NCBI GenBank assembly: GCA_004835665.1
Contig: RBKR01000021.1
Location: 434,001 to 498,000, forward strand
DNA length: 64,000 nucleotides
DNA from: Phoma sp. XZ068
Taxonomy: Eukaryota > Ascomycota > Dothideomycetes > Pleosporales > Didymellaceae
Reading direction: 5' to 3'
In this document: positions 55,533 through 64,000 of the stretch, in pieces
Layout: every line of letters begins with the position of its first letter
How positions within the stretch are numbered: the first letter of the stretch is position 1
The notes under the pieces: model-generated
What the model saw: the letters and a program-made list of their open reading frames with translations, nothing else
Databases searched by the model: none
Told to the model about the DNA's origin: nothing
Position numbers and translations under genes: made by a program

Positions 55533-57494
55533 TCAAGACGCAGCATCGAGCTGCCATTCAGGCTGCCCATGCCTCCAAACGTCCAGTTCACCAGATCCAG
55601 GCATCTCGGTGCCGTTACTGAGTCGCAGTCGCGGGAAAGTCTGCCCCTCATAAGAGTACGATGGTTCCTTGTTCGCCAGCTCTTCGTTCACCAGTACCAA
55701 AGCACCCGAATGCCAACCCGCAGCACTGACTCTGAGGGCGAAGTATGCACCAAGACCATCTTCACCAGTGTCCTTGTCCCACTCATAACTTTCCTGCTCA
55801 ACCCATTCGCTGACTTCCCCCTGCACATTTGCGTCAGCCTCGAAGAGATCCATTCGCTCCCTAGCGTCTTCGTCTTCATTTTGGGGATTCTGGATGATTT
55901 GTGTGATCCAGCTCTTCTTCCTGTGATCGAACCATACTTGACGGCCGTAGGTATATGCATGAGGTAGAAGGCGCCCATTGCGATTGAAGCGGTCATGAAC
56001 AACGCCACGAGCCTTACCCTGTGGGCCCTCTTCTCCGAGACCAAGCGCGCCGCAAGCTTGTCGCTCTGTACCATACGAAGTGATCTTGCCGTTTGAGTGA
56101 AGCGCAAGGTAGTGGTAGTCACCAAAAGCTACAGAGACGACATCGTTGTGTTGCAACGCTGGAATCTTGTGGAGTCCTCGAAATGACGACTCCGTCCCTC
56201 GGGCGTCCCAACACTGATGCAGGTAGTCTTGGTCGGCGGCGATGACTTCGCCGTTCTTGAAGACTGCGAAGCGCCGGAAGGAACCCTGCACGTCTACAGA
56301 TGTGCCGTTCTCACTTCGCAGGTCGCGTAGCTCCACTACGTCATCGACCTTATTCTCGTCACGGAAGAGTCCGCAAAACACTTTGCCATTATCCGTAGCG
56401 AAGACAACGAAGTGCTCGAGAATGATGTAGTTGATGACCATTCCAATTTCCTCGCCAAGAGCTCTCTGGTTTTCACTCTCTCGCTCTTTCCCTTTTGGGC
56501 GTCTGTAGCTTGTTTTCGGGACTTCTGAGTCTTTCAGTACGAGCATGGTATCCGTATCGCCATCGTTCGGCCCTCGTTTAACTGCATCCCAGACCACAAT
56601 GCCTATGCCCTGAACATAGGCAGAGCTTCGGCTCCACCCAGCCACAACCTGCTCAACGTGCCCTAAGGCTGTAGCCGGTTTGGTCGAGGAACCCTCCGTG
56701 ATTCGTTCCCGCAGGTCCACGTGAGCAAACTTGACTTGCAATGCAGCCTTTTTGGCGTGGTACCATGACCAGATCTTACCGTTGTCTGAAAGCCCAAGTA
56801 TGTGTGATCTGCCCGCAGAGAACTGGCGAATAGCAACAGAAGGCTCGTAGTATTGGGAACCGGCGGCTATAGGAGGATATCCGGCGGGGAATTGAAGGGG
56901 TGCAATTCGCCCATGTGAAGCTAGAGTTAATTGACCGTCAAGCACGCCCGATGTATGGAGTACACCGCTTGCTGTGAGGAGCGTTGTGGACCAGCCACCG
57001 TGTGCTGTTAGCTTGTAGTCTACATGCAGGCTGGAACTGATATTCACATACCCACACTGCATATCGGCGATGACGCCCAGCTGTCGAGTATCTTCCATCT
57101 CGGTAGGGAAGGCGCAGTTGGCATTGCCCCCAAATCTCATGCGCCCAGGCCGTCCAGGCAAAAGCATATGACCTCCCGGCCCTGACTGCTCATAACTATG
57201 GCCTAGACGAGCATGGCCGTTGTTGCCCCAAGTAAAAATATGACTCTGAGTTAGCATGCGTCGATATAGCTTCTGCCACCGAACGCCATCGTGCTGGACA
57301 ACTGGTTGATTTGGAACACGGAAAGCACTTCGGGTAGCGAAACTCCAGTATGCTGGGTCAAGCCGAATGGAGGGCTGTTGGAAAGCTTTGCATGTACTGC
57401 AGAGGGAGAGGAAGCTCTTTGCATTTAGGTACGGGAATACGAGAACAAGGATGTCGAGGGGAAGGTCTGTGATAGAATTGGCCTCGTCAGTCAT
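55533..57494 (-). CDS. SAF1: F-box and RCC1-repeat protein, Saf1-like
   Basis: Intronless minus-strand gene of 653 residues. An F-box opens it: ITDLPLDILVLVFPYLNAKS (residues 8-27), continuing through CSTCKAFQQPS. RCC1-type beta-propeller repeats follow, such as HIFTWGNNGHARLGHS, QFSAGRSHILGLSDNGKIWS, VAFGDYHYLALHSNGKITSY and ACGALGLGEEGPQGK. This order matches yeast Saf1, the SCF adaptor that targets vacuolar or metabolic enzymes such as Aah1 for ubiquitination in quiescence. It is expected to bind Skp1 through the F-box. The C-terminus is acidic then aromatic and ends in PEWQLDAAS. The gene starts about 465 bases from, and divergent to, eIF2B delta. The yeast name is by architecture. Confidence 0.9.
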   Translation of the reverse strand: MTDEANSITDLPLDILVLVFPYLNAKSFLSLCSTCKAFQQPSIRLDPAYWSFATRSAFRVPNQPVVQHDGVRWQKLYRRMLTQSHIFTWGNNGHARLGHSYEQSGPGGHMLLPGRPGRMRFGGNANCAFPTEMEDTRQLGVIADMQCGYVNISSSLHVDYKLTAHGGWSTTLLTASGVLHTSGVLDGQLTLASHGRIAPLQFPAGYPPIAAGSQYYEPSVAIRQFSAGRSHILGLSDNGKIWSWYHAKKAALQVKFAHVDLRERITEGSSTKPATALGHVEQVVAGWSRSSAYVQGIGIVVWDAVKRGPNDGDTDTMLVLKDSEVPKTSYRRPKGKERESENQRALGEEIGMVINYIILEHFVVFATDNGKVFCGLFRDENKVDDVVELRDLRSENGTSVDVQGSFRRFAVFKNGEVIAADQDYLHQCWDARGTESSFRGLHKIPALQHNDVVSVAFGDYHYLALHSNGKITSYGTERQACGALGLGEEGPQGKARGVVHDRFNRNGRLLPHAYTYGRQVWFDHRKKSWITQIIQNPQNEDEDARERMDLFEADANVQGEVSEWVEQESYEWDKDTGEDGLGAYFALRVSAAGWHSGALVLVNEELANKEPSYSYEGQTFPRLRLSNGTEMPGSGELDVWRHGQPEWQLDAAS

Positions 57495-57959
57495 AGTGAA
57501 GAGTCAGTTGCGTCAATGTGTTGGCAAGGAGTAAGAGATTCAGTCAAATCATCGTTGAAACTACAGCCGGAAGAAGTGTAAGAACGCTGCAGCCTTGTCT
57601 GTTGACCCTGCCAGTCGTGGTTGCCGGATGAGGTTGAGTCGCGTGGGCAGTGGCGAGGCGAAATAGTGGGACGCGTTTGCCAAGCGCACCAGCACCTTTC
57701 TGGCCTAATGCAGCCTTCTGAGTCAAATGGAATTCACGACGCTCTATCAAAAATCCGCGACGCCAGCCCAATACTGACGACACACGTTAGATTGCCATAC
57801 CAAACTCAATTTGGCTATTAAAATTTCCTGGATATCTCGCTTCCCACAAGGAGAACCCTTATCCAGAAATTCCAGGTCTACCCCACTACATCAGCGCAAA
57901 GCATTCCTATCAAGGCGCCACGTTTGGAGCAAAGCGCCAAGTTGCCAGAAGTACCAAGT
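57495..57959. promoter_or_regulatory. shared divergent promoter of SAF1 and eIF2B delta
   Basis: About 465 bases lie between the two start codons. No named factor site was identified by eye. Confidence 0.45.
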
Positions 57960-59554
57960 ATGTCTGACCAAACGGCAGAGGCAGCACCTGCCCCCGCTGC
58001 ACCGGCCCAAGATACAACAGCTGCAACCACAAACGGAGATGCCAAGACCACAAAGCCTGCCGAGGATGGTGCACCAAAGAAGCTCTCACCAGCGGAGCTG
58101 AAGAAGCAAAAGCAGGCTGAGAAGCAGGCAAGGAGAGCACAGCAAAAAGGCCCAGGAGGACCTTCAAAAGAGCAAGGAGCCCCCAAAGATGGACAGAAGC
58201 AATCAAAGGAGCCTAAACAAGGCGCAAAGAATGAGCAAGCCAGGCCCATGCCAATCCGGAGACGACCTTCTCAGTCCCATGTACCAGTTCATAAGGAGCC
58301 GGAGAAGAAAAGCAAGAAAGAATCAAGACAGGCCGGTATTGGGTTGTTCTTTGGGCATCTATACAGTCAACCCAAACAGCAGTCGATGAACGGAGCAGGG
58401 AAGGATGTACATCCTGCTGTCCTGTCTCTGGGCCTGCAGTACAGTAGCTACGGAATCTGTGGTAGCACTGCTCGTATGGTGGCGATGCTTCTGTCCTTCA
58501 AGGCTGTTATCGAATCCTATCAGACACCACCAGGTACTAGTTTGGCACGGCATCTTACGAACCACCACCTGAGTCCACAGATCGAGTACTTGAGGAGTTG
58601 TAGGCCGCTCAGCATCAGCATGGGAAACGCTATTAGATGGCTGAAGGATGTCATCATCAAGATTGATCCCTCAACCCCCGAAGCGGAGGCAAAACGAGAC
58701 CTGCTAGAGGAAATCGACATCTTCATACGCGAGCGCGTGACAGCGGCTGACAGACTTATCCGCGATCTCGCATCAACAAAGATCGAGCCTGGGGATGTCA
58801 TCCTTACATACGCATCCAGCTCTATTGTCGAGCAGGCCATCCTGCATGCCCACCAGGCTGGCACCCCGTTTTCCGTTATCATTGTCGACTCGAAACCACT
58901 CTTCGAAGGCAAGCAGCTGGCTCGTAAGCTCGCCAACGCGGGCATCAAGGTACGCTACTACCTGATTACCGGAGCATCCCATGCCATCAAAGACGCAACC
59001 AAAGTATTCCTCGGCGCGCACGCTATGATGTCCAACGGTCGCCTCTACTCCCGTGTCGGCACTGCCAGCGTATCGATGCTTGCGAGTGCGCACTCGCTTC
59101 CCGTCATCGTGCTCTGTCAGTCCGTTAAGTTCACCGAGAAAGTCGCCCTCGACTCCATCGTTGGCAACGAAGTCGCACCCGCAGAGGAGCTGCTCTCCGA
59201 AGCCGAGCGCCGAGAACTCCTTCCCCTCAAGTCAATGTTGCCCAGCAGCAGAAACGCAAGCAAGAACGACGACAAGGCCGCCGCTACCGAGGAAGAGAAG
59301 CCCGACACGTCGGATGTCCTGAAGTGGATTGAGGAATCGAAGAATCTGCATCACCTTCAGGTTCTGTACGACGTTACACCCGCAAAATACATCGACATGG
59401 TTATCACCGAGTATGGTGGTCTCCCGCCCAGCTCGGTTCCTGTTGTTCATCGACTAAGTACGAATGTCTAGACCCAGTTGTTGGATTTCTTTGCTTTTCA
59501 CGTTTCTCTGGAGGCTTTCACTAACGTTTTTTTCTTAAAGGGAATGAGGACTAG
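57960..59554 (+). CDS. GCD2: translation initiation factor eIF2B subunit delta
   Basis: ATG 57960. The main exon is 57960-59457, and I propose a last tiny exon 59541-59554 after an 83-nt intron (GTACGAATG...TTCACTAACGTTTTTTTCTTAAAG), giving 503 residues ending in Arg-Asn-Glu-Asp. If unspliced, the frame stops at 59471 with a different five-residue tail and the same length. eIF2B delta is a regulatory subunit of the GDP/GTP exchange factor for eIF2 in the cytosol, which senses eIF2 phosphorylation. The N-terminal 130 residues are Ala/Lys/Gln/Glu-rich and disordered. The IF-2B fold includes AVLSLGLQYSSYGICGSTAR, GNAIRWLKDVI, VILTYASSSIVEQAILHAH, FSVIIVDSKPLFEGKQLARK and YYLITGASHAI. Confidence 0.93.
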
Positions 59555-60116
59555 ACGTAGTCATCTTGGGCAGACATGCTCAATTACGTACTGACAGATA
59601 TCTGGGGATTATTTCGCTCGATTGTCCTCGAACAACACGGATTTCAGATATTGTCAACGGCAGAAGGTCGACCAAGGGGACATGAAGGATAACGTTGAAG
59701 ATCGATTAAAAGATTGGGCGAACCCATCAATTACCTCTAACATTATCGTTTACATCACCCGCCCCATCTCTCATCTGTATCCGCATACTCGTTCGATTGA
59801 CATTTTGATACTTTGGCTGAGAGAGGTGGATGGGCTCGTAGGCAATCGCCATGAATCGGCTCAAGGTGGATCAAACACAGACTTCTATCATACAGATTTC
59901 AAAATGTACCGGTGTCGCCAAGTGGGAACAAAATACAATTTGAACGCAAAGAAATACTGATGGGTATCGTCGAGACTATGCAACAAAGCAACGAATCCTG
60001 CTCGGGCACGCGCTGCCCAATCCCCATGACCGGACATCAAATATACAATCTTCCTCAGCCTCTCCTCTCATCTCCCAATCAACTCCCCCATCCGCTTAGC
60101 TGAGCAGTTTCAGCCC
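59555..60116. other. 3' spacer between convergent genes
   Basis: Holds the 3' ends of the eIF2B delta and PLAC8 genes. Short frames here have no coding character. Confidence 0.45.
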
Positions 60117-61478
60117 TCAATTCTGCGGCCGATACTGCATGCCTCCCACCCTCGTATACACATCCCTACTCGCCGGACCCGCCCACCGATTCGCACTCTC
60201 CTCCCTCCCCCTAACCTCGCGCTCATTCTGCACCGCAACACAGCAACAGCAACAACACCCCTTCAGCAAATCATCTCCACACCCGCCCTCCAACTTATAC
60301 AAATGCCTGATGCGCGTGCGCTGCAACATGGGAAACACCCATCCCAACCCCACCCCGCACGCGAAAGTCATCGCTATGCAATGCCCGTTTGTCCCGCTGT
60401 GGCCCAGCATATCCGTCGGATCGGCCTTTTTGCTCTTCTGACTGAGTCGGTATGCAGTCCGGCCTGACAATACGCACGGGCAGAATAACCCCGTCAGGCA
60501 CGTTGATACGTCCGGTGTGCATGCGCACAGTCCTGTTTTCCACTCCCGGCTCGCGAGATCGTCCATGTTTGGGTGGCGTATTTGGCCGGGCTGGTGCAGG
60601 CTGAAGTCCAGACCATTAGGCCCGTGGGCTGCGTCGGGGGAGAAGATGGCGTGCGGGGTGGCTAGGTTGTGCGATGAGAAGTTGTGTGGCGAGTACGGCT
60701 CGGCTGGGAGTGTTTTGTACCGCGTGTGGCTGTTGTAGGAGGAGTTTGGGGTATCTTTTCGGATTGGGCCGGCGGAGATGGGCGAGATGGGGGTTTTGTA
60801 GGGGAGCGCGCCGGGGGAGTTTGGGTGCTCGGTGCCGGATTGCGGGCTTTGGGGGATTGCGGGCATGGCTGGCTGTGTGAAGGATGTGTTTATGGGTGCC
60901 AAGTTGCTCATCTGCCGTGTATGTCTATTCTGTTGGACGGGCGATTGTGGTGCTGGCGCTTGCTGTGGTGATTTGGGGGTTGTTTCGTCTTGCCCTCCGA
61001 CCGCAGACTCGACTAACATAAAAGGCAGAGTCTGAGCTTCCGGTGATGACGGTGACAGAAGGCTTTCTTCGTCATGTGGGTGAGACGAGGGTGCGTAAGC
61101 TTGCTGTGATTGGCGTCGCGCTGGTGTGTTCAGCATGTTGAACATGGACTGTGGCCGATCATCGATGGGAGTGAAGACTGGGGACGACGGAAGCGCCGGG
61201 TCATCTGACGACGATGTATAGTACCCTGATCCATTGTGTTCGATGGGTGTAGGAGCATAGGAAAAGCCTCTGTTATGTTGCGAGGCTACGTTGGTGTTGA
61301 CGACCGGCTGCTGAGGTTGATGTTGTACTTGTTGGTACTGTTGTTGCCTCTGTGCAGGCGGGGTGGTGTCTGTTTCTACAGGAGCCTGCCACGAAAATCG
61401 TTGATGCTGACGTTGTGTCACTTGAGGTTGAGGTTGCTGCGTCTGTCGTTGCGGGTATGTATTGTATCGAGGGTCCAT
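60117..61478 (-). CDS. PLAC8/DUF614 cysteine-rich protein
   Basis: Single-exon minus-strand gene of 453 residues from ATG 61478; an earlier in-frame GTG at 61505 is not used. The first 300 residues are Gln/Pro/Ser-rich and disordered, encoded partly by CAG/CAA repeats. The PLAC8 domain covers about residues 310-430: REWKTGLCACTPDVSTCLTG, FCPCVLSGRTAYRLSQKS, then GGCGDDLLKGCCCCCCVAVQ and NEREVRGREE. The middle segment GHCIAMTFACGVGLGWVFPM is hydrophobic. Plant and fungal relatives sit in the plasma membrane and affect cell size or divalent-metal handling and calcium. The six consecutive cysteines are a common feature of the family. Its specific role here is unknown. Confidence 0.9.
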   Translation of the reverse strand: MDPRYNTYPQRQTQQPQPQVTQRQHQRFSWQAPVETDTTPPAQRQQQYQQVQHQPQQPVVNTNVASQHNRGFSYAPTPIEHNGSGYYTSSSDDPALPSSPVFTPIDDRPQSMFNMLNTPARRQSQQAYAPSSHPHDEESLLSPSSPEAQTLPFMLVESAVGGQDETTPKSPQQAPAPQSPVQQNRHTRQMSNLAPINTSFTQPAMPAIPQSPQSGTEHPNSPGALPYKTPISPISAGPIRKDTPNSSYNSHTRYKTLPAEPYSPHNFSSHNLATPHAIFSPDAAHGPNGLDFSLHQPGQIRHPNMDDLASREWKTGLCACTPDVSTCLTGLFCPCVLSGRTAYRLSQKSKKADPTDMLGHSGTNGHCIAMTFACGVGLGWVFPMLQRTRIRHLYKLEGGCGDDLLKGCCCCCCVAVQNEREVRGREESANRWAGPASRDVYTRVGGMQYRPQN

Positions 61479-62645
61479 GATGTACCCACCTGGAGGTACC
61501 GCCACCTCCTCTTATGTTATACGGAGCCAAAGCTGACCTGCTTTATCTGCTGCACTCAGTTGCTGTCTTGTGGCAGGCTGGCATATGATCAGCAAGAGTG
61601 ACGCTTTGGGAGGCTTCACAAGCTATTCTGAGAACAAGGCTGGACAACAAAGTAGCTGGGATGTGGACATTCAACATCAGGGAGGATCCGGAGAGCTAAT
61701 ATCTGCCCCATCGATTCCGCACAAGCTATGCATGAGCACAACAAAGGGTCATGGCACGCTTCATTGAGCTAGATTTGAGCCGCTTTCCGCTCCGGTTGGC
61801 TCTCCGGCGTGATCCGTCGGGCATCTTAGCAATTCCACGAGCAGAGATTCGATGAGCTCCCGCCGTAGGATGACTCTGCTTCTAGTTGTGCAGTGAGGCG
61901 CAGGCGTGGCCAATTGATGTTGAGAAGTGAGTTTCTGAGGTGTGACAGGTTGGCCAGTGTTGTGGACCCCGGCGCTTGCGGAGAACTAGTCAGCCAATGA
62001 GCGGCCAATATCAACCACCTCGTATTGGGTTTGATCGGGTTCTGGAAGAGATCATCGAAGTAGCTGAGGTGTCTGGTGAGGCTTGGATGGCAAGTTTTCA
62101 AGTTTCAAATTGATGGACATAGCCTCTTTGGCTCGGCTAAGGTGTCTGCCGTAACTTCCGATATCATGTGTGTCTCGACCCAGGTGGAAGATAGCAGATG
62201 TATGGCTCAGACTGCGCCTCATGTACCTGTCGACAAGCCGCATGGACACAAGAGCTGTTAGAACCAAGCCCAACTACACCGATTGCCGACGACATTGTGA
62301 CCAGGCCTGCCTTCACTGTCTGTGATGTTGCAGATGAATATGGCGTAACCTTGTCATCACTTGCTTCGAGACCTACTCCAGTAGTCAGCTGCCACTTCGT
62401 GTCAACTCGGTCAATAAATCCTAGACGTTTTGAAGCTCATTGTTCCCTCGTTTTCGAGACGTGGGTGTGTTTAGTGCCCCATATTACAAATGTATATCTC
62501 AATAGTAATACAAGCCATAGACCTCATGGACCGCCCTCCTGCTCTGTAGCAGAAGTGGCTGATAGAGTGATAATACGAGCTCTGCCTGAAATGTCAAATG
62601 TCTTCATGGCTGCCGAGTACGATACGTAATTCCTGGACGCCTTTG
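61479..62645. other. intergenic, no gene seen
   Basis: It separates the PLAC8 start from the 3' end of the SR-rich gene. No frame with protein-like composition, repeat or RNA gene was found. Confidence 0.45.
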
Positions 62646-64000
62646 CTAACGACGTCTCCGGTCTCGGCTCCGTGACCGACTGCGACGTCGTCTCGTATCT
62701 CTATCACGGTCTCGATCCCTATCTCTGCTCCTGCTCCTGCTCCTCTCCCTCTCCTTACGATCTCGCTTTCCCTCACGGTCACTGTCCTTGTCGTCGCCTC
62801 CAGCATCACCAGGTATGTAGCGATCCGAGTCTTGGAATCGACTACTTCGCTCTGTATCTCGTGTGTTCCTAGAGTCTCTGTTTTCCCGTGCGGTCCCGTC
62901 TCGCGCGTCCCAACGATCATACTCTCGGGATCTGTAGGTACGTGGGCGATCACGACTGTCGTCGCGGCGGCGAGGTCGACTCGTATCACGCTTACGGTCA
63001 CGGCTATCGCTTCGTTTTCTGTCACGGCTCTCGTCTCGTTTACGTTCGCGGCTGTCTGGGCGCTTGCGTTCGCGGCTGTCTGGGCGTTTGCGGTCACGGC
63101 TGTCGTCGCGCTTTTCGCCGCCCCGCGGTACATATCTATCAATATGTTCAGGGCTTCGTGAGCGTGAGTGATGGCGGCGGTTTCGGGCTGGGGAGCGCTC
63201 GCGGGTGCGATGTGCGCCTCGAGAGCGCGAACGAGAGGCTTTGCGGTCGCGATCGCCACGCCGTGCGGGACTGCGTGATACACGAGATTTGCGGCGGCTG
63301 GTATGTGTGTCTCTTGATCGGCTGCGTCGTCTGTCGTCTCGCTCGTCTCGGTCTCGTCGTCTGCTGTCGTCACGAGGTCTCTGTGAACGTCTATCGTCGT
63401 CACGGCGGGAACGACGGTCGTCTTCGGCTATGGACGGTCGTCTATCGTACCGACTGCCACGCGATCTCGAGCGAGTCCTACTACGCTTTCTAGCGCTAGT
63501 GCTATGAGCCACGCTACGCGATCGCGAGCGGCCGCGAGACTTCTCAGTCTTTGGAGGTGGAGGTCGAGCCCACCTCGACTTTGCTGGATCGTCCATTGGC
63601 GGTGCGTCTTCCATCGGCGTGTCTTCATCTTTGTTGGCAGCAGCGGGCGTTGTGGGCGTGGGAGGTTCCTTGCTTGGCGATTTGGCGGATGGAGAATGCG
63701 TTTTACTTTCCAGTTTTGCGAGTCTCGTTGCGACTGGGTCTCGCGGCACAAGCGTTCGCGGGGGTTGCGCTTTCTTCAGAGGTGGCTCGAGTGACTCAGA
63801 CCGGTCGAGCGCAGGCCGTTGTCGCGATTTCTTCATCTCTTCGCTCTCTTGGAGCAGTAGTTGCAGGGCCAGATCATCGTCCACTTTGATGTCTTCAGGT
63901 CTGATCGGCTTTGTGCTCTCGCGTGACCTAGTGCGACTTCTGCTCCTGCGCCTGTCTCGGTCGCGATCCCGTTCACGGTCTCTGTCTCGGCCTCGGTCGC
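62646..64000 (-). CDS. SR-rich protein, 5' end beyond the right edge
   Basis: The minus-strand frame is open from the window edge to TAG at 62648-62646, at least 450 residues, with the start outside. From the edge it begins in an Arg/Asp-rich run (DRERDRDRDRRRSRSRTRSR), then has an ordered part EDIKVDDDLALQLLLQESEE and LVPRDPVATRLAKLESK, a Pro/Thr-rich linker (SKSPSKEPPTPTTPA-like) and AKSRWARPPPPKTEKSRGRS. The last 270 residues are an RS-type domain with tandem nine-residue units such as RPDSRERK. RS domains bind splicing factors and RNA in the nucleus. I cannot name the ordered N-terminal family because it lies off the edge. A pre-mRNA splicing component is likely. Confidence 0.82.
   Translation of the reverse strand, partial: DRGRDRDRERDRDRDRRRSRSRTRSRESTKPIRPEDIKVDDDLALQLLLQESEEMKKSRQRPALDRSESLEPPLKKAQPPRTLVPRDPVATRLAKLESKTHSPSAKSPSKEPPTPTTPAAANKDEDTPMEDAPPMDDPAKSRWARPPPPKTEKSRGRSRSRSVAHSTSARKRSRTRSRSRGSRYDRRPSIAEDDRRSRRDDDRRSQRPRDDSRRRDRDERDDRRRSRSRDTHTSRRKSRVSRSPARRGDRDRKASRSRSRGAHRTRERSPARNRRHHSRSRSPEHIDRYVPRGGEKRDDSRDRKRPDSRERKRPDSRERKRDESRDRKRSDSRDRKRDTSRPRRRDDSRDRPRTYRSREYDRWDARDGTARENRDSRNTRDTERSSRFQDSDRYIPGDAGGDDKDSDREGKRDRKERERSRSRSRDRDRDRDRDTRRRRSRSRSRDRRRR
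62945..63115 (-). repeat. in-frame tandem repeat of nine-residue RS units
   Basis: Inside the SR-rich gene, units of the form D-S-R-(D/E)-R-K-R-x-D repeat about five times in a row (27-bp period). Neighbouring copies differ mainly at the last two residues and by synonymous changes. Confidence 0.75.

Noticed and set aside
56990..57050. Possible intron in SAF1 (GTGAATATC ... GCTAACAG)
   Set aside because: The AG follows the branch motif immediately, and removal of 43 nt would break the frame. The gene is intact without it.

Overview
The window is nuclear DNA of a filamentous ascomycete (Pezizomycotina). A Dothideomycete, probably Pleosporales-like, is an inference from gene content and style, not proven. 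The evidence: about half the genes are split by introns of mostly 47-70 nt with GT...AG ends and a CTAAC-type branch site just before the acceptor. Several genes begin at a CCACCATGG- or CACCATG-like start. The gene set also includes typical mould families: a HET-domain protein, a fungal rhodopsin-like membrane protein, a secreted GMC oxidoreductase, and a uric-acid-pathway decarboxylase. There are no operons; genes stand alone, divergent or convergent. I rebuilt exons by hand by joining reading frames at splice sites, so every intron-containing model is a prediction that RNA would settle.

Layout. 1-6.1 kb: essentially gene-free, with at most a gene tail at the extreme left edge. 6.2-7.3 kb: a disordered conserved-type protein. 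8.5-13.3 kb: a housekeeping block with LAS1 (pre-rRNA endonuclease), OAC1-type mitochondrial carrier and SWD2 (WD40 subunit of COMPASS/CPF). 15.1-17.4 kb: an uncharacterised basic/disordered protein and OHCU decarboxylase (urate catabolism). 18.8-22.5 kb: a 1166-residue ADF-H/PH cortical actin-type protein. 23.4-27.1 kb: a HET-domain gene and geranylgeranyl diphosphate synthase, convergent. 28.1-34.5 kb: an LPxEIR-motif protein, DPH7 (diphthamide), a short Sec2-type Rab GEF and a rhodopsin-like membrane protein.

36.2-40.2 kb: a secreted GMC oxidoreductase facing an MFS sugar transporter. 40.2-43.8 kb: a gene-poor gap. 43.8-45.5 kb: a small secreted protein and an AIG2/gamma-glutamylcyclotransferase-like gene broken by one in-frame TAG. 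45.9-51.7 kb: a microbial-type PARG-domain protein and CAND1 (cullin regulator). 52.5-57.5 kb: a mitochondrial-type charged protein, a cytochrome P450 and SAF1 (F-box/RCC1). 58.0-64.0 kb: eIF2B delta (GCD2), a PLAC8 cysteine-rich protein, and an SR-rich protein running off the right edge.

CAND1 and SAF1 both act on SCF ubiquitin ligases and lie 4 kb apart, but in a fungal genome this is weak evidence of linkage. I found no transposon, tRNA, rRNA, CRISPR-like array or secondary-metabolite core enzyme. The most unusual items are the nonsense-interrupted AIG2-like gene, the PARG-fold protein with long charged tails, the atypical P450 haem loop, the ADF-H/PH fusion, and a decayed coding remnant near 35.1-35.4 kb.
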